A DNA stretch of 64,000 nt from Aquimarina aquimarini. GTDB lineage: Bacteria; Bacteroidota; Bacteroidia; Flavobacteriales; Flavobacteriaceae. Location of the stretch: positions 1 to 64,000 of the forward strand of contig NZ_OMKE01000014.1 of assembly GCF_900299535.1 (NCBI RefSeq), read 5' to 3'. Position numbers and translations under genes: made by a program. Under the pieces are notes generated by a model, which worked only from the letters and a program-made list of their open reading frames with translations, ran no database searches and was not told the origin of the DNA. Position 1 is the first letter of the stretch, and each line of letters opens with the position of its first letter. This document shows positions 54,290 through 63,179 of the stretch, piece by piece.

Positions 54290-54390
54290 ATCTGTAATAC
54301 TTCTCAATAATACATTTTGATAATGCGATAGTTTATTATTTGCTACTCTATTTTTTTGATCTACATTAGTAGTTCCAAAAGAAAAAAGAT

Positions 54391-54786
54391 ATGACTCTTA
54401 CTATGGGGATTCCAGCATTATTGTTTCCTGCAATATCATTAACCATGTTGGCGTACAATGCTAGATATTTAGCTATTGCCGCATTGATAAGGCAATTACA
54501 TAATGAATATTTGATTTCTCAATCAAAAAATATAGTATTACAAATCAAAAATTTAAGAAAACGACTCAGACTAATACGTAATATGCAAGCAATAGCTATA
54601 ATGAGTTTTTTGACCAGTGTAATTACTATGTTCTTGTTATATATAGAGCAAATATCACTGGCAAATATGGTATTTGCAATCAGTCTTCTTTTATTGATGG
54701 TTTCTCTTTTCTTATCTTTTATAGAAGTTCAAATTTCTACCAAAGCATTAGCTATTAGGCTCGATAGAATAGAAGAAAATAAGTAA
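54391..54786 (+). CDS. DUF2721 membrane protein
   Basis: 131 residues. Three hydrophobic helices (near 5-30, 68-86 and 90-112) surround a basic amphipathic segment (IKNLRKRLRLIRNMQA). This matches DUF2721 membrane proteins of unknown function. It lies 37 bases before the histidine kinase gene on the same strand, so it may be co-transcribed with it. Confidence 0.75.
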   Translation: MTLTMGIPALLFPAISLTMLAYNARYLAIAALIRQLHNEYLISQSKNIVLQIKNLRKRLRLIRNMQAIAIMSFLTSVITMFLLYIEQISLANMVFAISLLLLMVSLFLSFIEVQISTKALAIRLDRIEENK

Positions 54787-54822
54787 TAAATCCTTATCTT
54801 GTTAAGATAATAATTCTTTTCA

Positions 54823-56274
54823 ATGCTCCAGAATGAACTTTTTAATAGTGTAATACGAGATTCTAATGCAGGTTATTGGGAGCTGCATATAAATCCAGAA
54901 AGAGAAATATGGTCAGATAAATTTTGTAATAGTCTTGGATATTCAAAAGAGGAATTACAACCGACAATTGATTATTTTCTGGAACATTTAGTGCACCAAG
55001 ATGATGTAGCACTTTTTAGAGATAATTTTATAAGCTATAGGCAGAATGCAGTAAACTTTAAACAACATATAAAAATCCTTGATAAACAAGGAGGCTATAA
55101 ACTTTTTAGATGTGCCACCAATGATGAATTGCCAGTTAATATAAAATCAGAAGTAAGTCTTGTTTTTTTTATAGAAGTAAAATTAGAACCTGAACAAGAC
55201 ATAGCCAAAGATAATTTTTATTATAAAGAGACTGCACAAATGACCTCTACAGGTAGTTGGTATGTAGATTTTAAAGAAAAAAAAAGTTACTGGGATTTTG
55301 AGACCAAACGAATTTTGGAGTACCCAGATGATTATATCCCTTCGCTTAAGGATTCTGCCAATTATTATGCAGAGGATTCGATACAAAAAGCGGCAGACTT
55401 ATTTTTTAATTGCGCAATGACAGGAGTACCTTTTAATACAGAGATCAAGATGGTCACAGCCAATAAAAGGGAGTTTTGGGTAAAAGCTATAGGAAAACCA
55501 ATATATAATGATAGTAAAGAGATAATTGGAATTAGAGGGGTTTTTCAAGATATAGATGAAATCAAGCAAAAAGAAGTAAGACTACAGAAGTCTATTGATA
55601 TAATTGCATCACAGAACTCTAGATTATTCAATTTTGCTCATATCGTATCCCATAACCTTAGATCACATACTAGTAATTTGTCGTTATTAGTACAATTGAT
55701 AGAAGATATTGATAACCCAGAAGAAAAAATTGGATTTATCAAAGAAATCAAACAGATATCGTATAGCCTGAATACTACGATTGAACACCTTAATGAGATC
55801 GTAGCGATTCACACAAATAAGGATCAAGTAAAAAAGAAAATAAAATTTCAGGAATCACTTGATTTGGTTACCAATGGAATTGGGCAGATGATATCTATGA
55901 GCAAAACAAAGATTTTGGTAGATTTTACAGACCTAAAAGAAATTAATTATGTAGCGGCCTATCTAGAAAGTATTTTACTAAACTTGATAACAAACGCTAT
56001 AAAATATAAACACTTAGATAGAGATCCTATTGTAGAAATCAAAACATATGAGATAGGTAAAAATAAATACCTAAAAGTATCTGATAATGGTAGAGGAATA
56101 GATATGAAGCTATTCAAAGATAAAATATTTGGGATGTATAAAACGTTCCATTATAACAAAGATGCGGTTGGAATAGGGCTGTTTTTAACAAAAAACCAGA
56201 TAGAATCATTAGGAGGTAGTATTAGTGTAGAAAGTGAAGTTGATCAAGGAACTACTTTTATAATTGAATTTTAA
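54823..56274 (+). CDS. PAS-domain histidine kinase
   Basis: 483 residues, cytoplasmic. Two PAS-like regions fill about 1-250 (GYWELHINPEREIWSDKF, SWYVDFKEKKSYWDFE). The H box IVSHNLRSH has the phosphoacceptor His277, then come NAIKYKH (N box), VSDNGRGIDM and GIGLFLTKNQIESLGG. It follows the DUF2721 gene and is followed 20 bases later by a stand-alone receiver, which is its likely partner. Confidence 0.9.
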   Translation: MLQNELFNSVIRDSNAGYWELHINPEREIWSDKFCNSLGYSKEELQPTIDYFLEHLVHQDDVALFRDNFISYRQNAVNFKQHIKILDKQGGYKLFRCATNDELPVNIKSEVSLVFFIEVKLEPEQDIAKDNFYYKETAQMTSTGSWYVDFKEKKSYWDFETKRILEYPDDYIPSLKDSANYYAEDSIQKAADLFFNCAMTGVPFNTEIKMVTANKREFWVKAIGKPIYNDSKEIIGIRGVFQDIDEIKQKEVRLQKSIDIIASQNSRLFNFAHIVSHNLRSHTSNLSLLVQLIEDIDNPEEKIGFIKEIKQISYSLNTTIEHLNEIVAIHTNKDQVKKKIKFQESLDLVTNGIGQMISMSKTKILVDFTDLKEINYVAAYLESILLNLITNAIKYKHLDRDPIVEIKTYEIGKNKYLKVSDNGRGIDMKLFKDKIFGMYKTFHYNKDAVGIGLFLTKNQIESLGGSISVESEVDQGTTFIIEF

Positions 56275-56294
56275 ATAAATAAAACCCCAGAGTC

Positions 56295-56708
56295 ATGAGT
56301 CAAAAAATAGGATTAGCTTGTATTATTGATGATGACAATATGTATGTAAATCTTGTAAAAAAGATTGTAGAGGCAAGAAGCCTTTGTAAGAACTTGATGG
56401 TGTTTCAAAACGGAAAAGATGCACTCAATCATTTTGAAGCTATTTTGACTAATTTGGATAACAAGACTATTCCCGAGATTATATTTCTTGATTTGAATAT
56501 GCCAGTAATGGATGGATGGGAGTTTCTGGATAATTTTACCAAAATAAAAAACAAAATAGGAAAAGTGATTACACTCTATGTGGTAAGCTCATCGATTAAC
56601 CCCGTAGATATAGAAAGAGCCAAAAGTATTAATTTGGTAAAAGATTACTTAGTAAAACCTGTTACTATAGAAGATTTAGAGAGTATTTTCTTAAAAAATA
56701 CCTTATAA
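56295..56708 (+). CDS. Single-domain response regulator
   Basis: 137 residues consisting of one receiver domain. The acidic pair is IIDDDN, the phosphorylation site Asp66 lies in FLDLNMPVMDGWEF, and the conserved Lys is in YLVKPVT. There is no output domain, as in CheY-type proteins that act by binding or passing phosphate. It pairs with the histidine kinase directly upstream. Confidence 0.92.
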   Translation: MSQKIGLACIIDDDNMYVNLVKKIVEARSLCKNLMVFQNGKDALNHFEAILTNLDNKTIPEIIFLDLNMPVMDGWEFLDNFTKIKNKIGKVITLYVVSSSINPVDIERAKSINLVKDYLVKPVTIEDLESIFLKNTL

Positions 56709-56742
56709 AAAAAGACCCCTTTTTTAAGTAAGAGGTCTTTTA
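56707..56742. terminator. Bidirectional terminator
   Basis: AAAAGACC and GGTCTTTT flank a short loop with a further partial stem. It separates the response regulator (plus) from pyruvate kinase (minus). Confidence 0.85.
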
Positions 56743-56766
56743 TGAATACTTTATTTAACGCTATAT

Positions 56767-58194
56767 CTACACTTGAGAAACTCTAAGTGTATTTACCATT
56801 CCTTTTGCTGTAATTGGCATTGCAGCGAGATTTATCAACATATCCCCTTTTGCTACAAATTTACGATCCAATGCTATTTGATTAACATCTTCTACAGTTT
56901 CATCAGTACTTACAAATTTGTCATAGAAAAAAGCTTTTACACCCCATAGCAAACTAAGTTGTGATAAGATTCTATGATTGCTGGTAAAAACCAAGATATG
57001 AGCATCAGGTCTCCAGGCAGAGATTTGAAAAGCAGTATACCCACTATTAGTCAATGTACAGATTGCTTTGGCATCAATATCATTAGCCATATGTGCAGCA
57101 TGATAGCAAATAGATTTAGTGATAAATCTATTTGTTCTTATATGAGGAGGATTTTGTGGTACTGTAATTAGATCAGAATTCTCAACACTTTTGATTACAT
57201 TAGACATCGTCTCTATTACCTGTACTGGATATTTACCAACAGAAGTTTCACCAGATAACATAACAGCATCAGCACCATCCATTACAGAATTGGCTACATC
57301 ATTAACTTCAGCACGTGTAGGTGTTAAGCTATCTATCATGGTCTCCATCATCTGGGTAGCAATAATTACAGGTATTCTGGCAGTTTTTGCTTTGAGTACT
57401 AATTTCTTCTGAATAAGAGGAACCTCTTGAGCAGGAATTTCTACCCCAAGATCCCCTCTTGCAACCATCAATCCATCACAATACGCTACAATTTTATCAA
57501 TATTCTCAACACCCTCAGGTTTTTCGATTTTGGCAATGATTGGAATTTTATATTCACTATGCTCTTTAATCAAATCTTGCAATTCAATAAGATCCTGAGC
57601 ATGACGCACAAATGATAATGCCATCCAATCCACTCCTTGCTCACATGCAAAAATAGCATCCTTTATATCTTTCTCTGTTAGTGCAGGTAAGGAGATGCTT
57701 GTATTAGGTAGGTTGACCCCTTTTTTAGACCTTAGAGGGCCTCCTTGTATTACCTTGGTCTTAACAGTATCTTTTTTGTTTGAAGAAACAACTTCAAAAA
57801 TCAATTTACCATCATCTAGCAATATTCTTTCTCCAGCTTTTACATCCTTAGGAAAACTCTCATAATTCATATACACTTGCTCAGCTGTTCCTACAAAAGG
57901 CTCACCTGTTACAAAATTGATTGTATCACCATCATTTACGATGATATCTCCTTTCATGACACCCACTCGTAATTTGGGTCCTTGCAAGTCACCTAGTATC
58001 GCTGCATTATAACCATGTTCCTTACTTAGTTTTCGTATAATTTTTACACGTTCTTTGACGTCATTATAATCTGCATGAGAAAAATTGATTCTAAAAACAT
58101 TTACGCCAGCTTCCAGCATTTTTTTTAAGATCTCTTCACTACTGGTTGCGGGTCCCAGAGTAGCGACTATTTTAGTTCTTTTACGTTTTGGCAT
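56767..58194 (-). CDS. pyk: Pyruvate kinase
   Basis: 475 residues. It makes pyruvate and ATP from phosphoenolpyruvate in glycolysis. Signatures are RTKIVATLGPA near the start, RINFSHADY, IIAKIEKPEGVENID with the catalytic Lys, MVARGDLGVEIP and MLSGETSVGKYP. Its start codon overlaps the stop codon of the upstream IPExxxVDY gene, so the two are translated together, a common pairing in this phylum. Confidence 0.97.
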   Translation of the reverse strand: MPKRKRTKIVATLGPATSSEEILKKMLEAGVNVFRINFSHADYNDVKERVKIIRKLSKEHGYNAAILGDLQGPKLRVGVMKGDIIVNDGDTINFVTGEPFVGTAEQVYMNYESFPKDVKAGERILLDDGKLIFEVVSSNKKDTVKTKVIQGGPLRSKKGVNLPNTSISLPALTEKDIKDAIFACEQGVDWMALSFVRHAQDLIELQDLIKEHSEYKIPIIAKIEKPEGVENIDKIVAYCDGLMVARGDLGVEIPAQEVPLIQKKLVLKAKTARIPVIIATQMMETMIDSLTPTRAEVNDVANSVMDGADAVMLSGETSVGKYPVQVIETMSNVIKSVENSDLITVPQNPPHIRTNRFITKSICYHAAHMANDIDAKAICTLTNSGYTAFQISAWRPDAHILVFTSNHRILSQLSLLWGVKAFFYDKFVSTDETVEDVNQIALDRKFVAKGDMLINLAAMPITAKGMVNTLRVSQV

Positions 58195-58685
58195 TATTCG
58201 AATATTAAGTTGTTCTTTGATTTAAGTGTTGCATATTCTACAGGATATGCAGTTATAATTTGCGAAATAGAAAGTATATCGGCTAACAAGGATTTACTTG
58301 AAAAATTTGAAGTCTCTGTTTCAATTTTTAGAAAATAATCTACATTCTTTAATTCTGGAATTAAATATTTTGTAGTAAACGTATTCTCTATTGTAGTAAA
58401 CAATCCGTCAGAAATATCTGTTTTTGATTCTATTTGAGTCTGAAACTTATTTCCCAAAAGGCTATATGTATTGTATTGAAATTGATCATCATATCTATAT
58501 AATGGAAAGTTGGCAATAAAGTCATCATACCGAAAAATGATATCTTCTTTTTTTCTGAAAAGTTTTAATTTCAGATTTTTATTCAATAAAAAAGCTAACC
58601 TATATGAAGCTAATGAACAATGAATGGCAATAAGTTCATAATCATCATCGGCAAAGGCATCTAATACTAAACGCTGAACAGCCAC
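58194..58685 (-). CDS. IPExxxVDY family protein
   Basis: 163 residues. The naming motif appears as IPELKNVDY about residue 104. The family is nearly confined to Bacteroidota and is usually next to pyk, as here. The role is unknown; the partial overlap with pyk (one base) suggests translational coupling and perhaps a regulatory function. Confidence 0.9.
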   Translation of the reverse strand: MAVQRLVLDAFADDDYELIAIHCSLASYRLAFLLNKNLKLKLFRKKEDIIFRYDDFIANFPLYRYDDQFQYNTYSLLGNKFQTQIESKTDISDGLFTTIENTFTTKYLIPELKNVDYFLKIETETSNFSSKSLLADILSISQIITAYPVEYATLKSKNNLIFE

Positions 58686-58856
58686 TTTTGATCTTTTTAT
58701 TTCAGATTAATGCGAAATATACAAATAAAATCATCCAACGGGTTTAATTAAATATAAACTTATTTAACGAAAACGATTGAGTTAGTATCTTTTTGATAGA
58801 AGTGGTTTTTACTTTATGTTATAGAAAGTATAGTTATCAAGAATACCATCAAATTT

Positions 58857-58901
58857 CATGGGTGTTCTATTACTTTATTTTATAGAATAGAATCACCCAT
58901 G
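58857..58901. repeat. Long hairpin in the intergenic region
   Basis: CATGGGTG-TTCTATT (58857-58871) pairs with AATAGAATCACCCATG (58886-58901), with one bulged base. No T run follows on either strand, so an ordinary terminator is doubtful. It lies between the IPExxxVDY gene and an orphan gene. Confidence 0.55.
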
Positions 58902-58935
58902 ATTCTGATAATTTTATCTATAATAGATGTGGTGG

Positions 58936-59145
58936 TTATTTAGTGTGGTCTATTATCCTTTTGCGTAATCGCATTAATGTATTTCTATGGATTACAGCTT
59001 TACCATCTATTATAGATAATGCTGGGTTCATTTTTAAAAGTACTTCTCTGAGAACATCTTGAGGAACATGAATATGTTCAGACAATCGTGTAATGGCTAT
59101 TTGTTTTTCTTCGGCATTCAGGTTTTTGTAATTTTTATTAAGCAT
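58936..59145 (-). CDS. Orphan protein, 69 residues
   Basis: A small basic, helical protein with EEKQIAITRLSEHIHVPQDV and RNTLMRLRKRIIDHT. The centre might hold a small helix-turn-helix but no family was recognised. It lies 29 bases after the next orphan gene on the same strand, so they probably form an operon. Confidence 0.55.
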   Translation of the reverse strand: MLNKNYKNLNAEEKQIAITRLSEHIHVPQDVLREVLLKMNPALSIIDGKAVIHRNTLMRLRKRIIDHTK

Positions 59146-59174
59146 ATAAAGTGATGTTCTATAAATTCAACAAA

Positions 59175-59414
59175 TTATGGTTTAGGAGCATTATACGTTC
59201 TTAGAATAAAAAGACGTCTAGCTCTATGTATATGTTCTATTGCTTCTTCACGAGTTTTTCCTTTTTTATATAATTTATTTATCCATGTATATATAAGAAC
59301 TTCATAAGGACGTTTTTTATCAACATCACAAAAGAAATTTTTGAACTCCAAATGAAGTGCATTTAAGACTTCATTTGTAAATCTATGGTATATATCGTCT
59401 TTTTTTATACTCAT
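59175..59414 (-). CDS. Orphan protein, 79 residues
   Basis: A small helical protein with an aromatic start (DDIYHRFTNEVLNAL), a Cys in NFFCDVDKK and a RARRLFILRTYNAPK tail. No family was recognised. It is divergent from the XRE genes and may be controlled by them. Codon use looks like that of the neighbours. Confidence 0.55.
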   Translation of the reverse strand: MSIKKDDIYHRFTNEVLNALHLEFKNFFCDVDKKRPYEVLIYTWINKLYKKGKTREEAIEHIHRARRLFILRTYNAPKP

Positions 59415-59475
59415 GGGGATAATTTATATCTGATAGTATGCAAGTTACGATTTTTTCAACAAAAAGAGCATTATA

Positions 59476-59507
59476 TACCGTAAAATCACGTATCATATGC
59501 CGTAATA
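59476..59507. promoter_or_regulatory. Direct repeats of CCGTAA upstream of XRE gene 1
   Basis: ACCGTAAAAT (from 59477) and GCCGTAATAT (from 59499) repeat with 22-base spacing, about two helical turns. A third copy, GCCGTAATTT, is at 59822 just before XRE gene 2. They lie 60-90 bases upstream of the first XRE start and in the interval shared with the divergent orphan genes. Confidence 0.55.
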
Positions 59508-59562
59508 TTTTGTTAAGTGAATACTGAATTTTGTTTGAAAGTATATAAAGTACAGCTTTTTT

Positions 59563-59793
59563 ATGAAAAAACAGGAGAAACTGCAACAACGTATTCAATT
59601 AATTGGAAAACGTATTAAGAAATTAAGGATTGATGGGAATTACACAAGTTATGAAAAATTTGCTATTGCAAAAGGAATTGATCGAAAGCAATATTGGCGA
59701 TTGGAAAAGGGATCCAATTTTACAATGGCCACACTAATTAATATTTGTGATTTTCATAATATAAGTTTAGAAGAGTTTTTTGAGGGATTATAA
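59563..59793 (+). CDS. XRE-family transcriptional regulator, copy 1
   Basis: 76 residues, a single helix-turn-helix domain (LIGKRIKKLRIDGNYTSYEKF, KGIDRKQYWRLEKGSNFTMA). It probably works as a dimer and represses or activates neighbouring genes. The next gene is a close paralogue. The CCGTAA motif lies upstream of both. Confidence 0.85.
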   Translation: MKKQEKLQQRIQLIGKRIKKLRIDGNYTSYEKFAIAKGIDRKQYWRLEKGSNFTMATLINICDFHNISLEEFFEGL

Positions 59794-59821
59794 GCAAAAT
59801 CTACATCTCTGGGGTATTCGT

Positions 59822-59831
59822 GCCGTAATTT
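59822..59831 (+). promoter_or_regulatory. CCGTAA motif upstream of XRE gene 2
   Basis: GCCGTAATTT lies about 40 bases upstream of the start codon of the second XRE gene and repeats the sequence found before the first. Confidence 0.5.
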
Positions 59832-59862
59832 TTCAGACACATAATGATGATTTTTGTTAGTG

Positions 59863-60090
59863 ATGGAAAATAAAACTGAAGACCGAATTAAAATCATTGG
59901 GGAGCGTATTAGACAACTAAGGTTTAAAGCTGGTTATACTAGTTATGAAACGTTTGCCCATGATAAAGGTGTCGATAGAAAGAACTATTGGCGTTTAGAA
60001 AAAGGTGCTAACTGTACACTAAAATCTCTTATGAAAATTTGTGATATACACGATATTTCTTTAAAAGAGTTTTTTAAAGATATAGAGTAA
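59863..60090 (+). CDS. XRE-family transcriptional regulator, copy 2
   Basis: 75 residues from the ATG at 59863 (a TTG at 59854 is in frame). The domain matches copy 1 at most positions, for example YTSYETFAHDKGVDRKNYW against YTSYEKFAIAKGIDRKQYW. Tandem duplication with divergence is clear, and the recognition helix differs slightly, so the two may have different targets. Confidence 0.85.
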   Translation: MENKTEDRIKIIGERIRQLRFKAGYTSYETFAHDKGVDRKNYWRLEKGANCTLKSLMKICDIHDISLKEFFKDIE

Positions 60091-60127
60091 TCTTTTGTTA
60101 TAGTAAATAGAAGTAGTTTGTAACTTC

Positions 60128-60862
60128 TTACATGTTTATTTTGGATTGAAAAGCGAAGTAAGCTCTTTTTGAGGCTTTTTCTTCTGCTTTCTTTTTTGAA
60201 GTTGCTCGTGCCTTGGCAACCACTTTGTCGTCTATTCTTAATTTTACGGCAAAATGTTTCATTTCATCTTTACCAGTATCTTCATAGACTTCGTAGTTGA
60301 ATATCTTCTTTTCTTTTTGACACCATTCTATTAGTAGACTTTTGTAGCTAATAATTTGCCCTTCTAGACTTTCGATATCTACATATGGATTGATTACAGC
60401 TTCTTTAATAAACCGTTCGCAATATGCAAAGCCACGATCTAAGTAAATAGCACCGATGAGTGCTTCAAAAAGATTTCCGTGTATATTTATTCCAAATTGA
60501 GATTTAGGGATATTGGTTCGTACCAATTCTATCAAGTTAAGATCTTTTCCTAGTTCATTTAGGTGTTTTCTGCTTACTACTTTTGCCCTCATCTTGGTTA
60601 GATACCCTTCGTTTCCTTCAGGAACTTCCTTAAACAAATGCGCAGCAATAACACTACTTAGCATAGCGTCACCCAGAAACTCCAATCTTTCAAAATTAAC
60701 AGCATTTCCTTTTTTATCCTTTAGATTCAAGGATCTGTGTGTAAATGCTTTTTCGTATGGACGTATGCTACGAGGCTTAAAACCAACGATTTTCTGGATT
60801 TTAGAAAAAAAATTCCCGTTCTTTTCAGAGCGGGAATTTAGTATGTTTCGAATAATATTCAT
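60128..60862 (-). CDS. rnc: Ribonuclease III
   Basis: 244 residues. The RNase III domain has the signature ERLEFLGDAML (58-68) and the second acidic site in NLFEALIGAIYLDRG; the C-terminal double-stranded-RNA-binding domain ends AEEKASKRAYFAF. The enzyme processes rRNA precursors and other duplex RNA. Its start overlaps the fabF stop by one base, so it is the last gene of the acpP-fabF-rnc operon. Confidence 0.95.
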   Translation of the reverse strand: MNIIRNILNSRSEKNGNFFSKIQKIVGFKPRSIRPYEKAFTHRSLNLKDKKGNAVNFERLEFLGDAMLSSVIAAHLFKEVPEGNEGYLTKMRAKVVSRKHLNELGKDLNLIELVRTNIPKSQFGINIHGNLFEALIGAIYLDRGFAYCERFIKEAVINPYVDIESLEGQIISYKSLLIEWCQKEKKIFNYEVYEDTGKDEMKHFAVKLRIDDKVVAKARATSKKKAEEKASKRAYFAFQSKINM

Positions 60863-62115
60863 TATTCGTTCAATTTTTTAAATAACACACAAGCGTTATG
60901 ACCTCCAAAACCAAAAGTATTACTCATTGCGTATGTGATGTCACGTTTTTGAGCTTTGTTTAATGTCAAATTCAATGTAGGGTCTATATTTTCATCCACT
61001 GTAGTATGGTTGATTGTTGGTGGTACCGTACTTTTTTGCATAGCAAGGATAGAAGCAATGGCCTCTATTGCCCCTGCGGCACCAAGTAAGTGTCCAGTCA
61101 TAGATTTTGTTGAATTGATATTGATGTTGGGTGCATGGTCTCCAAAAACCTTGGTAATTGCTTTTAATTCTGCTACATCTCCTAATGGAGTAGATGTACC
61201 ATGTGTATTAATAGTATCTACCTGCTCTGGATTTACCCCAGCGTCTCTTAAACAATTAAGCATTACACGCTCTACGCCTATTCCGTCGGGATGCGGAGCT
61301 GTCATATGATATGCATCACTAGACATTCCACCACCAACAACTTCGGCATAAATTTTAGCACCACGTGCTTTTGCATGTTCATATTCTTCAAGAATGAGTG
61401 CTCCACTACCTTCACCAAGTACAAAACCATCTCTGGTTGCATCAAATGGCCTAGAGGCAGTTTCTGGATTTTCATTTCTTGTAGACAAAGCGTGCATCGC
61501 ATTAAATCCTCCCATACCAGCAATAGTAACTGCGGCTTCACTTCCTCCTGTAATAATGATATCACAATGACCTAAACGAATATAGTTTAGAGCATCAATC
61601 ATTGCATTTGCAGAAGAAGCACAAGCAGATACTGTGGTATAGTTAGGTCCCATAAAACCATTTCTTATAGAAATATGTCCAGGAGCAATATCGGCAATCA
61701 TTTTCGGGATAAAGAAAGGATTGAAACGTGGTGTTCCATTCCCATTGGCATAACCAATTACTTCTTCCTGAAAAGTCTCTATTCCACCAATACCAGCTCC
61801 CCAGATCACACCAACTCTAAATTTATCAACCTTTTCAAGGTCAATAGCCGCATCTTTTATAGCTTCTTCAGAAGATACAATAGCATATTGGGCAAATTTA
61901 TCAAGCTTGCGTGCTTCTTTTCTATCAAAATAATCTGTGGGAGAATAATTTTTGACTTCGCAAGCAAATTTAGTCTTGAAATTTTCGGTATCAAAATAAG
62001 TGATAGGAGCGCAACCGCTCTTACCATCTACTAATCCATTCCAATATTCATCAATATTGTTACCGATAGGTGTTAAGGCACCTAGTCCTGTGACTACAAC
62101 TCGCTTAAGATTCAT
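60862..62115 (-). CDS. fabF: Beta-ketoacyl-ACP synthase II
   Basis: 417 residues. The Cys-His-His triad is Cys165 (VSACASSAN), His305 (NTHGTSTPLGD) and His342 (SMTGHLLGAAG). It elongates fatty acids by condensing malonyl-ACP with acyl-ACP. It is 20 bases after acpP, whose product is its substrate carrier. Confidence 0.97.
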   Translation of the reverse strand: MNLKRVVVTGLGALTPIGNNIDEYWNGLVDGKSGCAPITYFDTENFKTKFACEVKNYSPTDYFDRKEARKLDKFAQYAIVSSEEAIKDAAIDLEKVDKFRVGVIWGAGIGGIETFQEEVIGYANGNGTPRFNPFFIPKMIADIAPGHISIRNGFMGPNYTTVSACASSANAMIDALNYIRLGHCDIIITGGSEAAVTIAGMGGFNAMHALSTRNENPETASRPFDATRDGFVLGEGSGALILEEYEHAKARGAKIYAEVVGGGMSSDAYHMTAPHPDGIGVERVMLNCLRDAGVNPEQVDTINTHGTSTPLGDVAELKAITKVFGDHAPNININSTKSMTGHLLGAAGAIEAIASILAMQKSTVPPTINHTTVDENIDPTLNLTLNKAQKRDITYAMSNTFGFGGHNACVLFKKLNE

Positions 62116-62135
62116 ATTTTGTCGTGAAGTTATTA

Positions 62136-62369
62136 CTACTTTGCGTCTTCAATATAAGATATTGCTTGACCTACTGTTGCAATGTTCTCAGCTTGATCGT
62201 CTGGAATCTGAATGTCAAATTCTTTTTCGAATTCCATGATCAATTCTACAGTGTCTAACGAATCAGCGCCTAGGTCGTTTGTGAAACTAGCTTCATTTAC
62301 AACTTCGTTTTCGTCTACTCCTAATTTGTCAACGATTATCGCTTTTACTCTTGATGCAATGTCTGACAT
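62136..62369 (-). CDS. acpP: Acyl carrier protein
   Basis: 77 residues, acidic. The phosphopantetheine attachment site is Ser37 in [11 protein letters not shown]. It carries acyl chains for fatty acid synthesis. It is the first gene of the operon, directly under a consensus promoter. Confidence 0.97.
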   Translation of the reverse strand: MSDIASRVKAIIVDKLGVDENEVVNEASFTNDLGADSLDTVELIMEFEKEFDIQIPDDQAENIATVGQAISYIEDAK

Positions 62370-62400
62370 AATGTTTAATTTTAATTTTTAAATTAGGTGG

Positions 62401-62434
62401 CAAAAATAAAAAACTTTATTTTAAAACCCCACAA
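62401..62434 (-). promoter_or_regulatory. Promoter of the acpP-fabF-rnc operon
   Basis: On the minus strand TTG (62432-62434) and TATTTTTG (62401-62408) are separated by 23 bases, matching the consensus. The acpP start codon is 31 bases downstream. Confidence 0.6.
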
Positions 62435-62552
62435 TCCCATAAAAATGTGCTTGTATTTTATCAAATATAGCGAAGTATTGCGTTTTTGCTACCTAAAAAT
62501 GAATAATAATTATTTTTTTTGTGTTCTCTAAATTAACAATTTTCCAATCTTT

Positions 62553-63125
62553 ATGAAACGTATTATAATTTTTGCTTCCGGATCTGGTACCAATGCCGAA
62601 AATATCATAAAATATTTCCATGAGCAAAAAATTGCTGAGGTTACACATGTGTTCTCTAACAACCTGCGTGCCAAAGTATTAAAAAGAGCTCATGCACTGG
62701 GGGTAAAGGCTTTACACTTTGACAAAGCGTCATTTTATGACACAAATGAAGTACTTAATGTCTTAAAAGATGCCAAACCAGATGTAATTGTCCTTGCTGG
62801 ATTTTTATGGATTTTTCCGAAAAAGATCATAGATTCTTTTCCTGATAAAGTTATAAATGTGCACCCAGCTCTATTGCCAAAATATGGTGGTAAAGGAATG
62901 TATGGCCACCATGTACATGAAGCTGTAGTAAGAAATAAAGAAAAAGAAAGCGGAATCACTATTCATTATGTAAATGAACATTATGATGAAGGAGCGATCA
63001 TTTTTCAAGCAAAAACGCTTGTGTCTGAAGAAGACTCTGCTGATGATGTTGCTCAGGCAATACATCAATTAGAGTATAAGTATTTTCCTGCTGTTATAGA
63101 AAAACTACTATTTCCTACAAAATGA
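62553..63125 (+). CDS. purN: Phosphoribosylglycinamide formyltransferase
   Basis: 190 residues. PurN adds the C8 carbon of purines using 10-formyltetrahydrofolate. The substrate site FASGSGTNAENI is at 7-18, and the catalytic Asn102, His104 (INVHPALLPKYGGKGMYG) and Asp145 are present. Family-normal length, divergent from acpP. Confidence 0.96.
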   Translation: MKRIIIFASGSGTNAENIIKYFHEQKIAEVTHVFSNNLRAKVLKRAHALGVKALHFDKASFYDTNEVLNVLKDAKPDVIVLAGFLWIFPKKIIDSFPDKVINVHPALLPKYGGKGMYGHHVHEAVVRNKEKESGITIHYVNEHYDEGAIIFQAKTLVSEEDSADDVAQAIHQLEYKYFPAVIEKLLFPTK

Positions 63126-63179
63126 CCCTATGGTTTGTGATATATTACATCCAAAATTAATAACAATCAATTAATAGTA

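Noticed and set aside
61302..61565. Open frame of 87 codons inside fabF
   Set aside because: It is a shadow of the fabF coding sequence in another frame of the same strand.
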